Assembly: GCA_028289725.1 (NCBI GenBank)
Contig: JANQOH010000303.1
Location: forward strand, 1 to 9,941
Source of the DNA: Alphaproteobacteria bacterium
Lineage (GTDB): Bacteria > Pseudomonadota > Alphaproteobacteria > UBA7887
Direction of reading: 5' to 3'
Length of the DNA stretch: 9,941 nucleotides
Part shown: positions 1 to 5,631 of the stretch, in pieces
Layout: each line of letters opens with the position of its first letter
Position numbering within the stretch: the first letter of the stretch is position 1
Notes under the pieces: model-generated
The model's database searches: none
Told to the model about the DNA's origin: nothing
Seen by the model: only the letters and a program-made list of their open reading frames with translations
Program-made: the position numbers and the translations under genes

Positions 1-43
1 GACTTCCCTAGGTGACGCGCAAATCATCTAAGCGAAGCGCGGC

Positions 44-2242
44 TTACTCCGCCGCCCGCGCGTAGGGCCGCCCAGCATCAGCGAGCACGCGTTCGTAACC
101 CCGCGCGATATCCTCAGGTCCAGCATTGGCCGCGTGATCGAGAACCTTGGAAATTGTTGGAGCCGCCTCGCCGCCCACGACCCGCTGAACCGGTTGGTCG
201 AGATAATCGAAAAACCGACGCTGAATCTCATCGGCAAGGCTCCCGCCGTAGGACGTGCCTTGGGTCCCCTGCTCGACGACCAGAACGTTATTGGTTTTGG
301 CGATGCTGGCGCCGATCGTATCCCAATCAATGCCAGCGCGGTCTAAGGATCGAAGGTCGATGACTTCCGCCGATATGCCCATCTCGTCGGCGATTTCGAC
401 GCACGGCCAAACCATGGCAAGCCCAGAAAGAACCGTTAGGTCTTCGCCGCTCCGCACGACCTTCGCCCTGCCGAGCGGAATGTAATAGTCGAGGTCTTCG
501 GCGGGCGCCGGCCCCTTGGTTTGGTAAAGGTCCAAATGTTCCACCACCAACACCGGGTCCTCGCAGAGCAAAGCGCTGTTCATCAGGCCGACATAGTCGT
601 AGGGCGTTGACGGCGCGACAATCCGAAAGCCCGGAAACATCGCGTAAAGGCCGGTCGGGTCCATCGAATGTTGCGAGCCGTAGCCTGATCCGGCGGCGAC
701 TTTGCCGCGCACCACAAGCGGCACGGGCATATCGCCGCCAAACATGTGCCGAAGCTTGGCGATTTGATTGAACACCTGGTCCGCCGCCACATAGCAGAAG
801 TCCGCATACATGAATTCGACGACCGGACGGTATTTGCCATCGGCGGCGACGCCACCCGCGAGACCCGCGAAACCGTTCTCGGTGATCGGGGTCCCGATGA
901 CGCGGTCGGGGAATTTTTCAGGTAGCCCGCGCGTCGCACCATTGGTCCCGCCACGCAAATGGTGCACGTCCTCGCCGAGCACGAATATCCGCTCATCTTG
1001 CTCCATACGGCGGCCCATCACTTGCGCCACCAAGTCGACGAATTTGCGGTCTTCGATAGTCCCCGAATGGTTTTCCTGTTCTTCGACGCGGACCCCGTTG
1101 AATTCCGACATATCGCCGCGCACGCCGTGATCGACTGAAGACGCCGCCGGCCACAATGATGGCTTGATCCGTCTGTGATTTCCGTCCGGTTCAAGCAGCG
1201 CGTCGCCGGCCCGCGAAATGGCGTCTTGCGCGGCGTGTCGAAGACCTTCGGCCGCCGCTTTGTCGAGGTGGCCGAGATCGATGAGTTCGGCGCCCAAGTA
1301 ATCAATCGAGTCGCGCGACCGCCACTCCGCTTCTTCTTCCTTGCTGCGATATCCGAACGCGCTTCCCGGCAAGGGGCCATTCTGATGGAAATACCGGTAA
1401 CTGTGGGCTTCCAAGATAACCGGCCCCTTGCCCGCCCGGAGAAGCTTCAGCGCCTTTTCCGTCGCGATGCGGACCGCCAGTGGATCCATGCCGTCGCAAA
1501 CAAATGAGGGAATGCCGTAAGCTTGGCCGCGCGCCGAAAGGCGGTGTTCGCGCGTCGACTCTTCGATTGTCGTCGATACCGCGTATTGGTTGTTGTCGAT
1601 GAAGAACAGGATCGGCAGGTCATAGAGCGCCGCAAGATTGAAGGATTCTGCCACCGCTCCTTGATGGACCGCGCCATCGCCAAAAAAGGTCACAACCACA
1701 TCACCTTCGCCGGCGCGCTTGCGGGACCAAGCAACGCCCGTGGCGATGGGGACGCCGCCGCCGACAATCGCGTTCGTGCCAACCACGCCGGCTTCGTCCC
1801 ACCGCAAATGCATCGATCCGCCGCGTCCGGCGCAATAGCCTTGCTCAAGGCCGAGAATTTCGGCGAGGGTCTTTTGCAGCACGGCTTGCATCGTGTCGGG
1901 CAGTGCGTCGCGCACTGGATCGAGTGTGTCCGGATTGACGTGGGCGAGCGCCTTGGCCAAGAAATGATGGTGCGCCCTGTGCGTGCCGTTGATCTGATCG
2001 GACGACCGCAGCGCGGAGATGCATCCGACGGCCGCGCCTTCCTGCCCAATCGAGGAATGGGCCGGGCCGTGCACCAATTGCTCGCCCGCGAGCTCCAGAA
2101 CGTATTCCTCAAAGGCGCGAATGAGGTGCAGGTGGTGCAGCATGCCGATAAGGTCGGCCGGGTCAGCCTTGCGCCAATCGGCGGGTGTCGATTTGATCTC
2201 TTGCCACGTCGTATCGGTGGACAATTTGCGGACAGACGGCAT
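44..2242 (-). CDS. Fused alpha/beta E1 component of a thiamine-diphosphate 2-oxoacid dehydrogenase
   Basis: The 732-aa product joins both E1 subunits that are usually separate (as in PDH, branched-chain or acetoin dehydrogenases). Residues about 30-370 form the alpha part: GRGGSMH at 139-145, and the ThDP/Mg motif beginning GDG at 188-190 and ending with N217-N218. A linker near 375-398 leads to the beta part (about 400-725), with the TPITENG segment carrying the expected ThDP-activating Glu455 and the QHS segment at 524-526, followed by a transketolase C-terminal domain. E1 decarboxylates a 2-oxoacid and passes the acyl group to a lipoyl E2; no E2 lies in view, and only 43 bases follow the stop. 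The ATG is supported by AGGAGG (complement of 2253-2258) ten bases upstream. The usual GHS of the alpha phosphorylation loop is not seen after YRY (282-284), so the substrate is uncertain. Family confidence is high, substrate low. Confidence 0.9.
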   Translation of the reverse strand: MPSVRKLSTDTTWQEIKSTPADWRKADPADLIGMLHHLHLIRAFEEYVLELAGEQLVHGPAHSSIGQEGAAVGCISALRSSDQINGTHRAHHHFLAKALAHVNPDTLDPVRDALPDTMQAVLQKTLAEILGLEQGYCAGRGGSMHLRWDEAGVVGTNAIVGGGVPIATGVAWSRKRAGEGDVVVTFFGDGAVHQGAVAESFNLAALYDLPILFFIDNNQYAVSTTIEESTREHRLSARGQAYGIPSFVCDGMDPLAVRIATEKALKLLRAGKGPVILEAHSYRYFHQNGPLPGSAFGYRSKEEEAEWRSRDSIDYLGAELIDLGHLDKAAAEGLRHAAQDAISRAGDALLEPDGNHRRIKPSLWPAASSVDHGVRGDMSEFNGVRVEEQENHSGTIEDRKFVDLVAQVMGRRMEQDERIFVLGEDVHHLRGGTNGATRGLPEKFPDRVIGTPITENGFAGLAGGVAADGKYRPVVEFMYADFCYVAADQVFNQIAKLRHMFGGDMPVPLVVRGKVAAGSGYGSQHSMDPTGLYAMFPGFRIVAPSTPYDYVGLMNSALLCEDPVLVVEHLDLYQTKGPAPAEDLDYYIPLGRAKVVRSGEDLTVLSGLAMVWPCVEIADEMGISAEVIDLRSLDRAGIDWDTIGASIAKTNNVLVVEQGTQGTSYGGSLADEIQRRFFDYLDQPVQRVVGGEAAPTISKVLDHAANAGPEDIARGYERVLADAGRPYARAAE

Positions 2243-2252
2243 TGAGAGCGTT

Positions 2253-2258
2253 CCTCCT
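2253..2258 (-). promoter_or_regulatory. Ribosome binding site of the fused E1 gene
   Basis: The minus strand reads AGGAGG here, a full Shine-Dalgarno core, with a 10-base spacer to the ATG at 2242. It supports that start and independent translation of the E1 gene. Confidence 0.7.
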
Positions 2259-2310
2259 GGTCGCGGCGCCGGTGTCGTCCCAGCTTACCGATTGCGTCGT
2301 TCTGAGGCAG

Positions 2311-2319
2311 GTTATAGCA
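2311..2319 (-). promoter_or_regulatory. Possible extended -10 promoter of the E1 gene
   Basis: On the minus strand this reads TGCTATAAC, an extended -10 shape (TGn plus TATAAC), about 70 bases upstream of the E1 start codon and inside the 115-base gap after the oxidoreductase gene. No convincing -35 hexamer is present at 16-18 bases, so this is only a candidate. The E1 gene could equally be co-transcribed from the upstream gene. Confidence 0.3.
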
Positions 2320-2357
2320 AAACCAACGGTCGGATCGATGCGCAGGCCCCGCAGCCC

Positions 2358-3251
2358 CTATTTCTCGCCCAGGCCAGCGTCTTCGGACACGCCAATGTCG
2401 ACCGCCGTCCAATCGAGATCGCCGTGCCCCCGGTTCATGAGCGATAGCAAGCGATCGTGCACCAAACTGGCAACGGGCATCGGAACATCGGCGTCGGCGG
2501 CGGCGCCGAGCACGAGATTGACGTCTTTGTGGCCAAGCGAAAGCCGGAACCCGAACGGCTCGTAACGGCGATCAGCGATTCCGGTGCCATAGATCTGGTA
2601 AACCGGGCACTCGAACAATGTGCTGGCCATCAAGTCGATGAACTGACGCCGATCGACACCCGACTTTTCCGCCAAGGCACAGGCCTCCGAAATCGACTCG
2701 ATGGCGGATGCGATCAGAAAGTTGCCTGACAATTTGACGACGTTGGCGGCGCCGGGCGTCTCCCCGAAATCAACAATCTTGCCGCTGACCGCTTCCAAGA
2801 CCGGGCGAACACGTTTCTTCGCCGCTGGATCACCGGACAGAGCAATTGCCAATTTGCCCGCAAGGATTGTTGGCGGCCGGCCGAAGACCGGTGCGCAAAG
2901 ATATGTTGCCCCGACGGCTTCATGCGCTGTTTCCATCGCGAGCGCGCGTGAGGCGGCGACTGTGCTGTGCGAGATGTGTATGCCGCCCTCGCCGAGTTTC
3001 GCCAACAGACCATTCTCGCCATGCGTTACGCGATCGAGGGCCGCGTCGTCCGACACCATGGTCAGCACGATACCGCCGGGCTCCACCGCCTCCGCCGGCG
3101 ATTGGGCGAGGGTCGCGCCCGCCTGAACCAAAGCTTCAGCCTTTGCCGCGGTCCGATTCCATACGCGTAGCGGGTATCCGGCTTGAAGAATTCGCTGCCC
3201 GATCGGCTCGCCCATATTGCCGAGTCCGATGAGGCCTATCGGTGCTGTCAT
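2358..3251 (-). CDS. NAD(P)-dependent oxidoreductase, 3-hydroxyisobutyrate dehydrogenase family
   Basis: With the start at 3251 the product is 297 aa, the usual length of beta-hydroxyacid dehydrogenases. The Rossmann motif GLGNMG at residues 9-14 lies at the N-terminus. The catalytic lysine is K173 in VKLSGN with N177 four residues later, followed by the all-helical C-terminal domain with GHKDVNL. Such enzymes oxidise or reduce short beta-hydroxyacids or related carbonyl compounds in the cytosol. The substrate loop reads APVFGRP (120-126) rather than the PVSGG type of true 3-hydroxyisobutyrate dehydrogenase, so that exact activity should not be assumed. A longer frame reaches an ATG at 3299, but the 3251 ATG gives the normal length, places GLGNMG as expected and has GGAG seven bases upstream. 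The gene lies 115 bases upstream of the fused E1 gene on the same strand, so the two may share a pathway. Confidence 0.85.
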   Translation of the reverse strand: MTAPIGLIGLGNMGEPIGQRILQAGYPLRVWNRTAAKAEALVQAGATLAQSPAEAVEPGGIVLTMVSDDAALDRVTHGENGLLAKLGEGGIHISHSTVAASRALAMETAHEAVGATYLCAPVFGRPPTILAGKLAIALSGDPAAKKRVRPVLEAVSGKIVDFGETPGAANVVKLSGNFLIASAIESISEACALAEKSGVDRRQFIDLMASTLFECPVYQIYGTGIADRRYEPFGFRLSLGHKDVNLVLGAAADADVPMPVASLVHDRLLSLMNRGHGDLDWTAVDIGVSEDAGLGEK

Positions 3252-3307
3252 GTCCTGACTCCGAAACGCAAGGTCGATCCGAACCATCCCGCCGAACATT
3301 GCTGATT

Positions 3308-3317
3308 CGGTCGACCG
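3308..3317. promoter_or_regulatory. Perfect 10-bp palindrome in the divergent promoter region
   Basis: CGGTCGACCG is a perfect 10-bp palindrome in the 134-base gap between the divergent oxidoreductase and VOC genes. It ends three bases before the predicted -35 box of the VOC promoter. The position would suit an operator acting on both genes, but no regulator gene lies nearby and the site is short. Confidence 0.3.
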
Positions 3318-3320
3318 CGA

Positions 3321-3350
3321 TTGTGAACGGTGTGGAGCGACCGCTATAAC
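3321..3350 (+). promoter_or_regulatory. Sigma70-like promoter of the VOC gene
   Basis: TTGTGA at 3321-3326 and TATAAC at 3345-3350 are separated by 18 bases, close to the housekeeping consensus. A transcript starting near 3357 would carry the strong ribosome binding site GAGGAG (3373-3378) and the ATG at 3386. Confidence 0.5.
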
Positions 3351-3372
3351 AGGCTTCGCAGCAACGCGGAAT

Positions 3373-3378
3373 GAGGAG
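3373..3378 (+). promoter_or_regulatory. Ribosome binding site that fixes the VOC gene start
   Basis: GAGGAG lies seven bases before the ATG at 3386. It decides that start over the in-frame ATG at 3371, which would place this site inside the coding sequence. Confidence 0.7.
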
Positions 3379-3385
3379 ATGGCGA

Positions 3386-3835
3386 ATGAGCGGGTTCAAG
3401 GTCTTGGGCGTCAACCATACGAGCTTCACCGTGTCCGACTTGGACCGCTCGGTGGCCTTCTTTACCGAGGGGCTTGGTTTTGAGTTGCTGCATCGCGGTG
3501 GTCGCAATCCAGAAATGATTGAAAAAGTCGTGGGCGTGCCCGGCGCGGACATCGACGTCGCTTACATCCAGATGCCCGGACACCGGCTTGAACTGATCGA
3601 ATACAAAGGCCCGGCGGACCGGAGTAAGGTCGAGTCACGGCCGTGTGACACCGGTTTTGCTCATATCGCTGTCGATGTGGACGATGTCGACGCGGCGCTT
3701 GCGGCCTCGTTGCCCTACGACGTAAAACCGTTGAGCCCGCCGCAAGATTTGGTTCATGGACCAAACAAGGGCGGTCGTGTGGTGTACACGCGCGATCCTG
3801 ACGGTGTCACGGTCGAGTTCATTCAGAAACCGTAA
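3386..3835 (+). CDS. VOC (glyoxalase/bleomycin-resistance fold) family protein
   Basis: The 149-aa product has the paired beta-alpha-beta-beta-beta modules of the vicinal oxygen chelate superfamily. The first module opens with VNHTSFTVSDLDRSVAFF, with candidate metal ligands H11 and a Glu in LELIEY (E69 or E72). The second supplies H93 in FAHIAV and E144 in VTVEFIQ. The set of two His and two Glu is that of glyoxalase I and methylmalonyl-CoA epimerase-like members, so a metal-dependent lyase, epimerase or isomerase is likely; the substrate is not readable. The chosen ATG follows GAGGAG. The gene runs divergently from the oxidoreductase/E1 pair, which suggests a role in the same small-molecule pathway, but this is inference. 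Family assignment is secure; specific names such as lactoylglutathione lyase are not. Confidence 0.85.
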   Translation: MSGFKVLGVNHTSFTVSDLDRSVAFFTEGLGFELLHRGGRNPEMIEKVVGVPGADIDVAYIQMPGHRLELIEYKGPADRSKVESRPCDTGFAHIAVDVDDVDAALAASLPYDVKPLSPPQDLVHGPNKGGRVVYTRDPDGVTVEFIQKP

Positions 3836-3881
3836 CTATATTGATCTTATCTGGGTGAAGGGCTCCGGGCTGAAATCGCGC

Positions 3882-3907
3882 TAATGCCCGTCAATCCGTG
3901 GGCATTA
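3882..3907 (+). terminator. Possible stem-loop downstream of the VOC gene
   Basis: TAATGCCC (3882-3889) and GGGCATTA (3900-3907) form a perfect 8-bp stem with a 10-base loop, 46 bases after the VOC stop codon. A run of five T (3924-3928) comes 16 bases after the stem, too far for a classical intrinsic terminator. It may be a weak terminator or an mRNA 3' end stabiliser. Confidence 0.35.
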
Positions 3908-3949
3908 TGGCGACTCCAGTTGATTTTTCGCCGGCCTGTTAAATTTTGA

Positions 3950-4117
3950 ATGATTGCCGATATTGCCCTCGGTTTTGCCTATACGGCCCAAGACGAGGCG
4001 TCGGCGACGGCAGCGCGCGTCGCGATGCTGGCTTCTCGTTATATCGAATGCGGCTGTCATAGGGGACGGATTTGCCAAAGCCTCGGACCAATCGACCGGG
4101 TCAAGGCGACGAATTAG
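3950..4117 (+). CDS. Possible 55-aa small ORF upstream of the GGDEF/EAL-like gene
   Basis: An ATG at 3950 opens a 55-codon frame ending at TAG 4115-4117. It begins MIADIALGFAYTAQDE and then reads ASATAARVAMLASRYIE, an alanine-rich, helix-prone composition with many C or G third positions, as in neighbouring real genes. It overlaps the TTG start of the next gene (4072) by 46 bases in another frame, which would permit translational coupling. No Shine-Dalgarno sequence precedes the ATG and no family is recognised, so it may be a chance frame or a relic. Confidence 0.25.
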   Translation: MIADIALGFAYTAQDEASATAARVAMLASRYIECGCHRGRICQSLGPIDRVKATN

Positions 4118-5286
4118 ACGAATTCACGAAACGTCTAAACAACCGCAGGGCCGGTTATCAGGCCGCCCACGTTCGGTTGTCATCGTTGCCCGCAGCACCG
4201 TCTTGGGACGCGATCCGATGGGTCGCCGAAAAAACCTTCGGCGGTCTTATGCGTACTTTTGATGACGAAATGTTCCGCCTTGGTAATGGCGACCTGGTTC
4301 TGCTGTGTCGGGACAAGGATCGAGAAGCCATGTACGACGCGATCGACCGCATATACGCCTTGGCTGCGGTTGACTTGAAACTCGCGCACGGCGGCCTCGA
4401 CGGATTTGCCACACGGTATGATTTGTCGGCGGCGTGGCAAGAATTTATGGACGAGGTCGAACCGCTTTTCGAAAGAAAGCCGGACATCGCTAAGCTCACC
4501 CGGGCGAAGAAGCAGCATCAGCCGATCGACTCGGATCATCTTCATACCCTTGAAGAGTTTCTGCGTTCGGTCGATCTATCGAATTTCGTCCGGCGGCAGA
4601 ACATTTGTGCCGTGACCGGCGAGTCAGACCCCGAGCCCGTGTACGACGAGCTGTTCATTTCGGTCGCCAATTTGCAGGAAGAGGTGATGCCTGAGATTGA
4701 TTTGGCGGGCAATCGATTGCTGTTTGGACAGCTCACCAACACTTTTGACAGCCGAATGCTCTCGATCATCTCTACGAACGGAAAAGGCTATCTGGGAGGC
4801 CCTTGCGCGCTCAATTTGAATGTTTCGACGATTCTTTCGCACGAATTCCTTGATGTTGCGGAACAAATCGGTGTCGGGCGCGATCAGGTGCTGGTCGTTG
4901 AACTGCAAATCGGCGACGTCTTCGGCAATATCAAAGACTTTTTGCTGGCGCGCGAAGTGGCGCGCGAAATGGGATTTCTGTTGTGTTTGGATGGCGTCGA
5001 TTATCACAGCTTGCCGTGGCTGGACCTTCCGGGCCTCGGGTTCAAGCTCTACAAATTGCAATGGCAAGACGAACTGCTCCACCTGCCCACGGAGGAAATT
5101 GAGAACCTTCGCGAGGCCATCCAGCGCGCCGGGCCCGAGCGTCTGATTTTGTGCCGGTGCGACGGCGAGGCAGCCTTAAGATTTGGCGGTGGCCTTGGAA
5201 TACGCTTATTCCAAGGATGGCACACTGATAAAGCTTTGAAACTTAAGCCAAAAAAACGGGTCAAAGCGATCGCCGACCCAGTATAG
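4072..5286 (+). CDS. Degenerate GGDEF-EAL-like protein (probably not catalytic)
   Basis: This 404-aa soluble protein starts at TTG, preceded by AGGGGA (4061-4066) with a 5-base spacer; a stop codon at 4060-4062 rules out any earlier start. Residues about 30-105 resemble a GGDEF domain, with FRLGNGDLVLL (68-78) where FRLGGDEFVVL is expected. Residues about 190-390 resemble an EAL domain: YDELFIS (191-197) in place of the EAL motif, LNLNVS (247-252) for the metal-binding Asn strand, VVELQIG for the ELTE strand, LCLDGVDYHSLPWL (304-317) for the DDFGTGYSSL loop with the second Asp lost, and FQGW (380-383) for the C-terminal QG motif. The EGVE glutamate appears replaced by the segment CRCDGE. No signal peptide or membrane segment is seen. 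The likely role is binding of c-di-GMP, another ligand or a protein, not synthesis or hydrolysis. This is a motif-level assignment. Confidence 0.65.
   Translation: MPKPRTNRPGQGDELDEFTKRLNNRRAGYQAAHVRLSSLPAAPSWDAIRWVAEKTFGGLMRTFDDEMFRLGNGDLVLLCRDKDREAMYDAIDRIYALAAVDLKLAHGGLDGFATRYDLSAAWQEFMDEVEPLFERKPDIAKLTRAKKQHQPIDSDHLHTLEEFLRSVDLSNFVRRQNICAVTGESDPEPVYDELFISVANLQEEVMPEIDLAGNRLLFGQLTNTFDSRMLSIISTNGKGYLGGPCALNLNVSTILSHEFLDVAEQIGVGRDQVLVVELQIGDVFGNIKDFLLAREVAREMGFLLCLDGVDYHSLPWLDLPGLGFKLYKLQWQDELLHLPTEEIENLREAIQRAGPERLILCRCDGEAALRFGGGLGIRLFQGWHTDKALKLKPKKRVKAIADPV
5193..5216 (+). repeat. Perfect 10-bp inverted repeat with tetraloop inside the GGDEF/EAL-like gene
   Basis: CCTTGGAATA (5193-5202) and TATTCCAAGG (5207-5216) are perfect complements around the loop CGCT. 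The stem lies within the last 94 bases of the reading frame and encodes part of GLGIRLFQG. No T-run follows, so it is not an intrinsic terminator. It would be the strongest hairpin in the mRNA near the 3' end. Confidence 0.7.
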
Positions 5287-5457
5287 CCGCCTGGTTTGGA
5301 TATTGGTCCGATGGCGGCCTGCCGATCACATTTGCGATCATCCGGCAGCGAAACCAAGATTCTTACAAAATTCCAATGAGTTGGCGTCCTCGAAGTGTGG
5401 ACGGCAAAGCTGCCTGGAAACATTACGCAAACGTCGATTTCCGCGCGCGCCGATGTA

Positions 5458-5518
5458 TATGAATTTCAAAGGCATCTGATTTGATGCGACCGCGAATTCA
5501 TAGGCTCACGGCTTTTTT
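5458..5518 (+). repeat. Nested inverted repeat followed by T6
   Basis: The outer arms TATGAATT (5458-5465) and AATTCATA (5495-5502) pair perfectly over 8 bp. The inner arms GCATC (5472-5476) and GATGC (5483-5487) pair over 5 bp around TGATTT. A T6 run (5513-5518) follows ten bases after the outer arm. It could be the terminator of the preceding gene, an attenuator, or a pair of half-sites for a dimeric regulator. Confidence 0.4.
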
Positions 5519-5569
5519 CGATTTCGATCAGTCTGATTTACCGGCGGAACATCGTTCGGTCCGCCTACG

Positions 5570-5629
5570 AATATTTCCCAAGCCGAATAAAATAATCGGC
5601 AGAAATATTTGAAATTACGAATTTTTTTT
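5570..5629 (+). repeat. Nested inverted repeat and T8 directly before the first ABC gene
   Basis: The outer arms AATATTTC (5570-5577) and GAAATATT (5602-5609) pair perfectly over 8 bp. The inner arms GCCGA (5582-5586) and TCGGC (5596-5600) pair over 5 bp around a 9-base A/T loop. A T8 run (5622-5629) follows 12 bases later and ends next to the start region of the ABC gene. The shape is terminator-like, and its position could let it control read-through into, or translation of, the secretion operon. Confidence 0.45.
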
Positions 5630-5631
5630 AG

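Larger units (their letters stand above)
5287..5631 (+). promoter_or_regulatory. 345-bp gene-free leader region of the type I secretion operon, rich in inverted repeats
   Basis: No credible gene was found here. The second half is clearly A/T-richer than the flanking genes and must hold the promoter of the secretion operon, although no good -35/-10 pair could be picked by eye. It contains four inverted repeats: CTGCCG/CGGCAG (5319-5324, 5343-5348); TATGAATT/AATTCATA (5458-5465, 5495-5502) enclosing GCATC/GATGC; GGCGGA/TCCGCC (5543-5548, 5560-5565); and AATATTTC/GAAATATT (5570-5577, 5602-5609) enclosing GCCGA/TCGGC. A small palindrome, ATCAG-T-CTGAT, spans 5527-5537. T-runs lie at 5513-5518 and 5622-5629. 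The set suggests operators, an attenuator or a structured leader. Confidence 0.45.

Noticed and set aside
1..43. Start of a further minus-strand gene (such as E2) after the E1 stop
   Set aside because: Only 43 bases are available. A possible ATG is present on the minus strand but without a ribosome binding site, and too few codons exist to judge.
1523..2245. A 240-codon plus-strand open frame over the E1 gene
   Set aside because: It is antisense to the ThDP-binding region of the E1 gene and has no ribosome binding site or recognisable domain.
1690..2412. A 240-codon minus-strand frame overlapping the E1 start
   Set aside because: It is a shifted reading of the E1 gene and its leader; its Arg/Pro/Ser-rich product is typical of a frame shadow.
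3954..4262. A 102-codon plus-strand frame upstream of and overlapping the GGDEF/EAL-like gene
   Set aside because: It overlaps the true gene by about 190 bases out of frame, and the product is an Arg-rich, low-information sequence.
5319..5348. CTGCCG/CGGCAG stem as an intrinsic terminator of the GGDEF/EAL-like gene
   Set aside because: No T-run follows and the inner part pairs poorly, so it is listed only as one of the repeats in the leader region.
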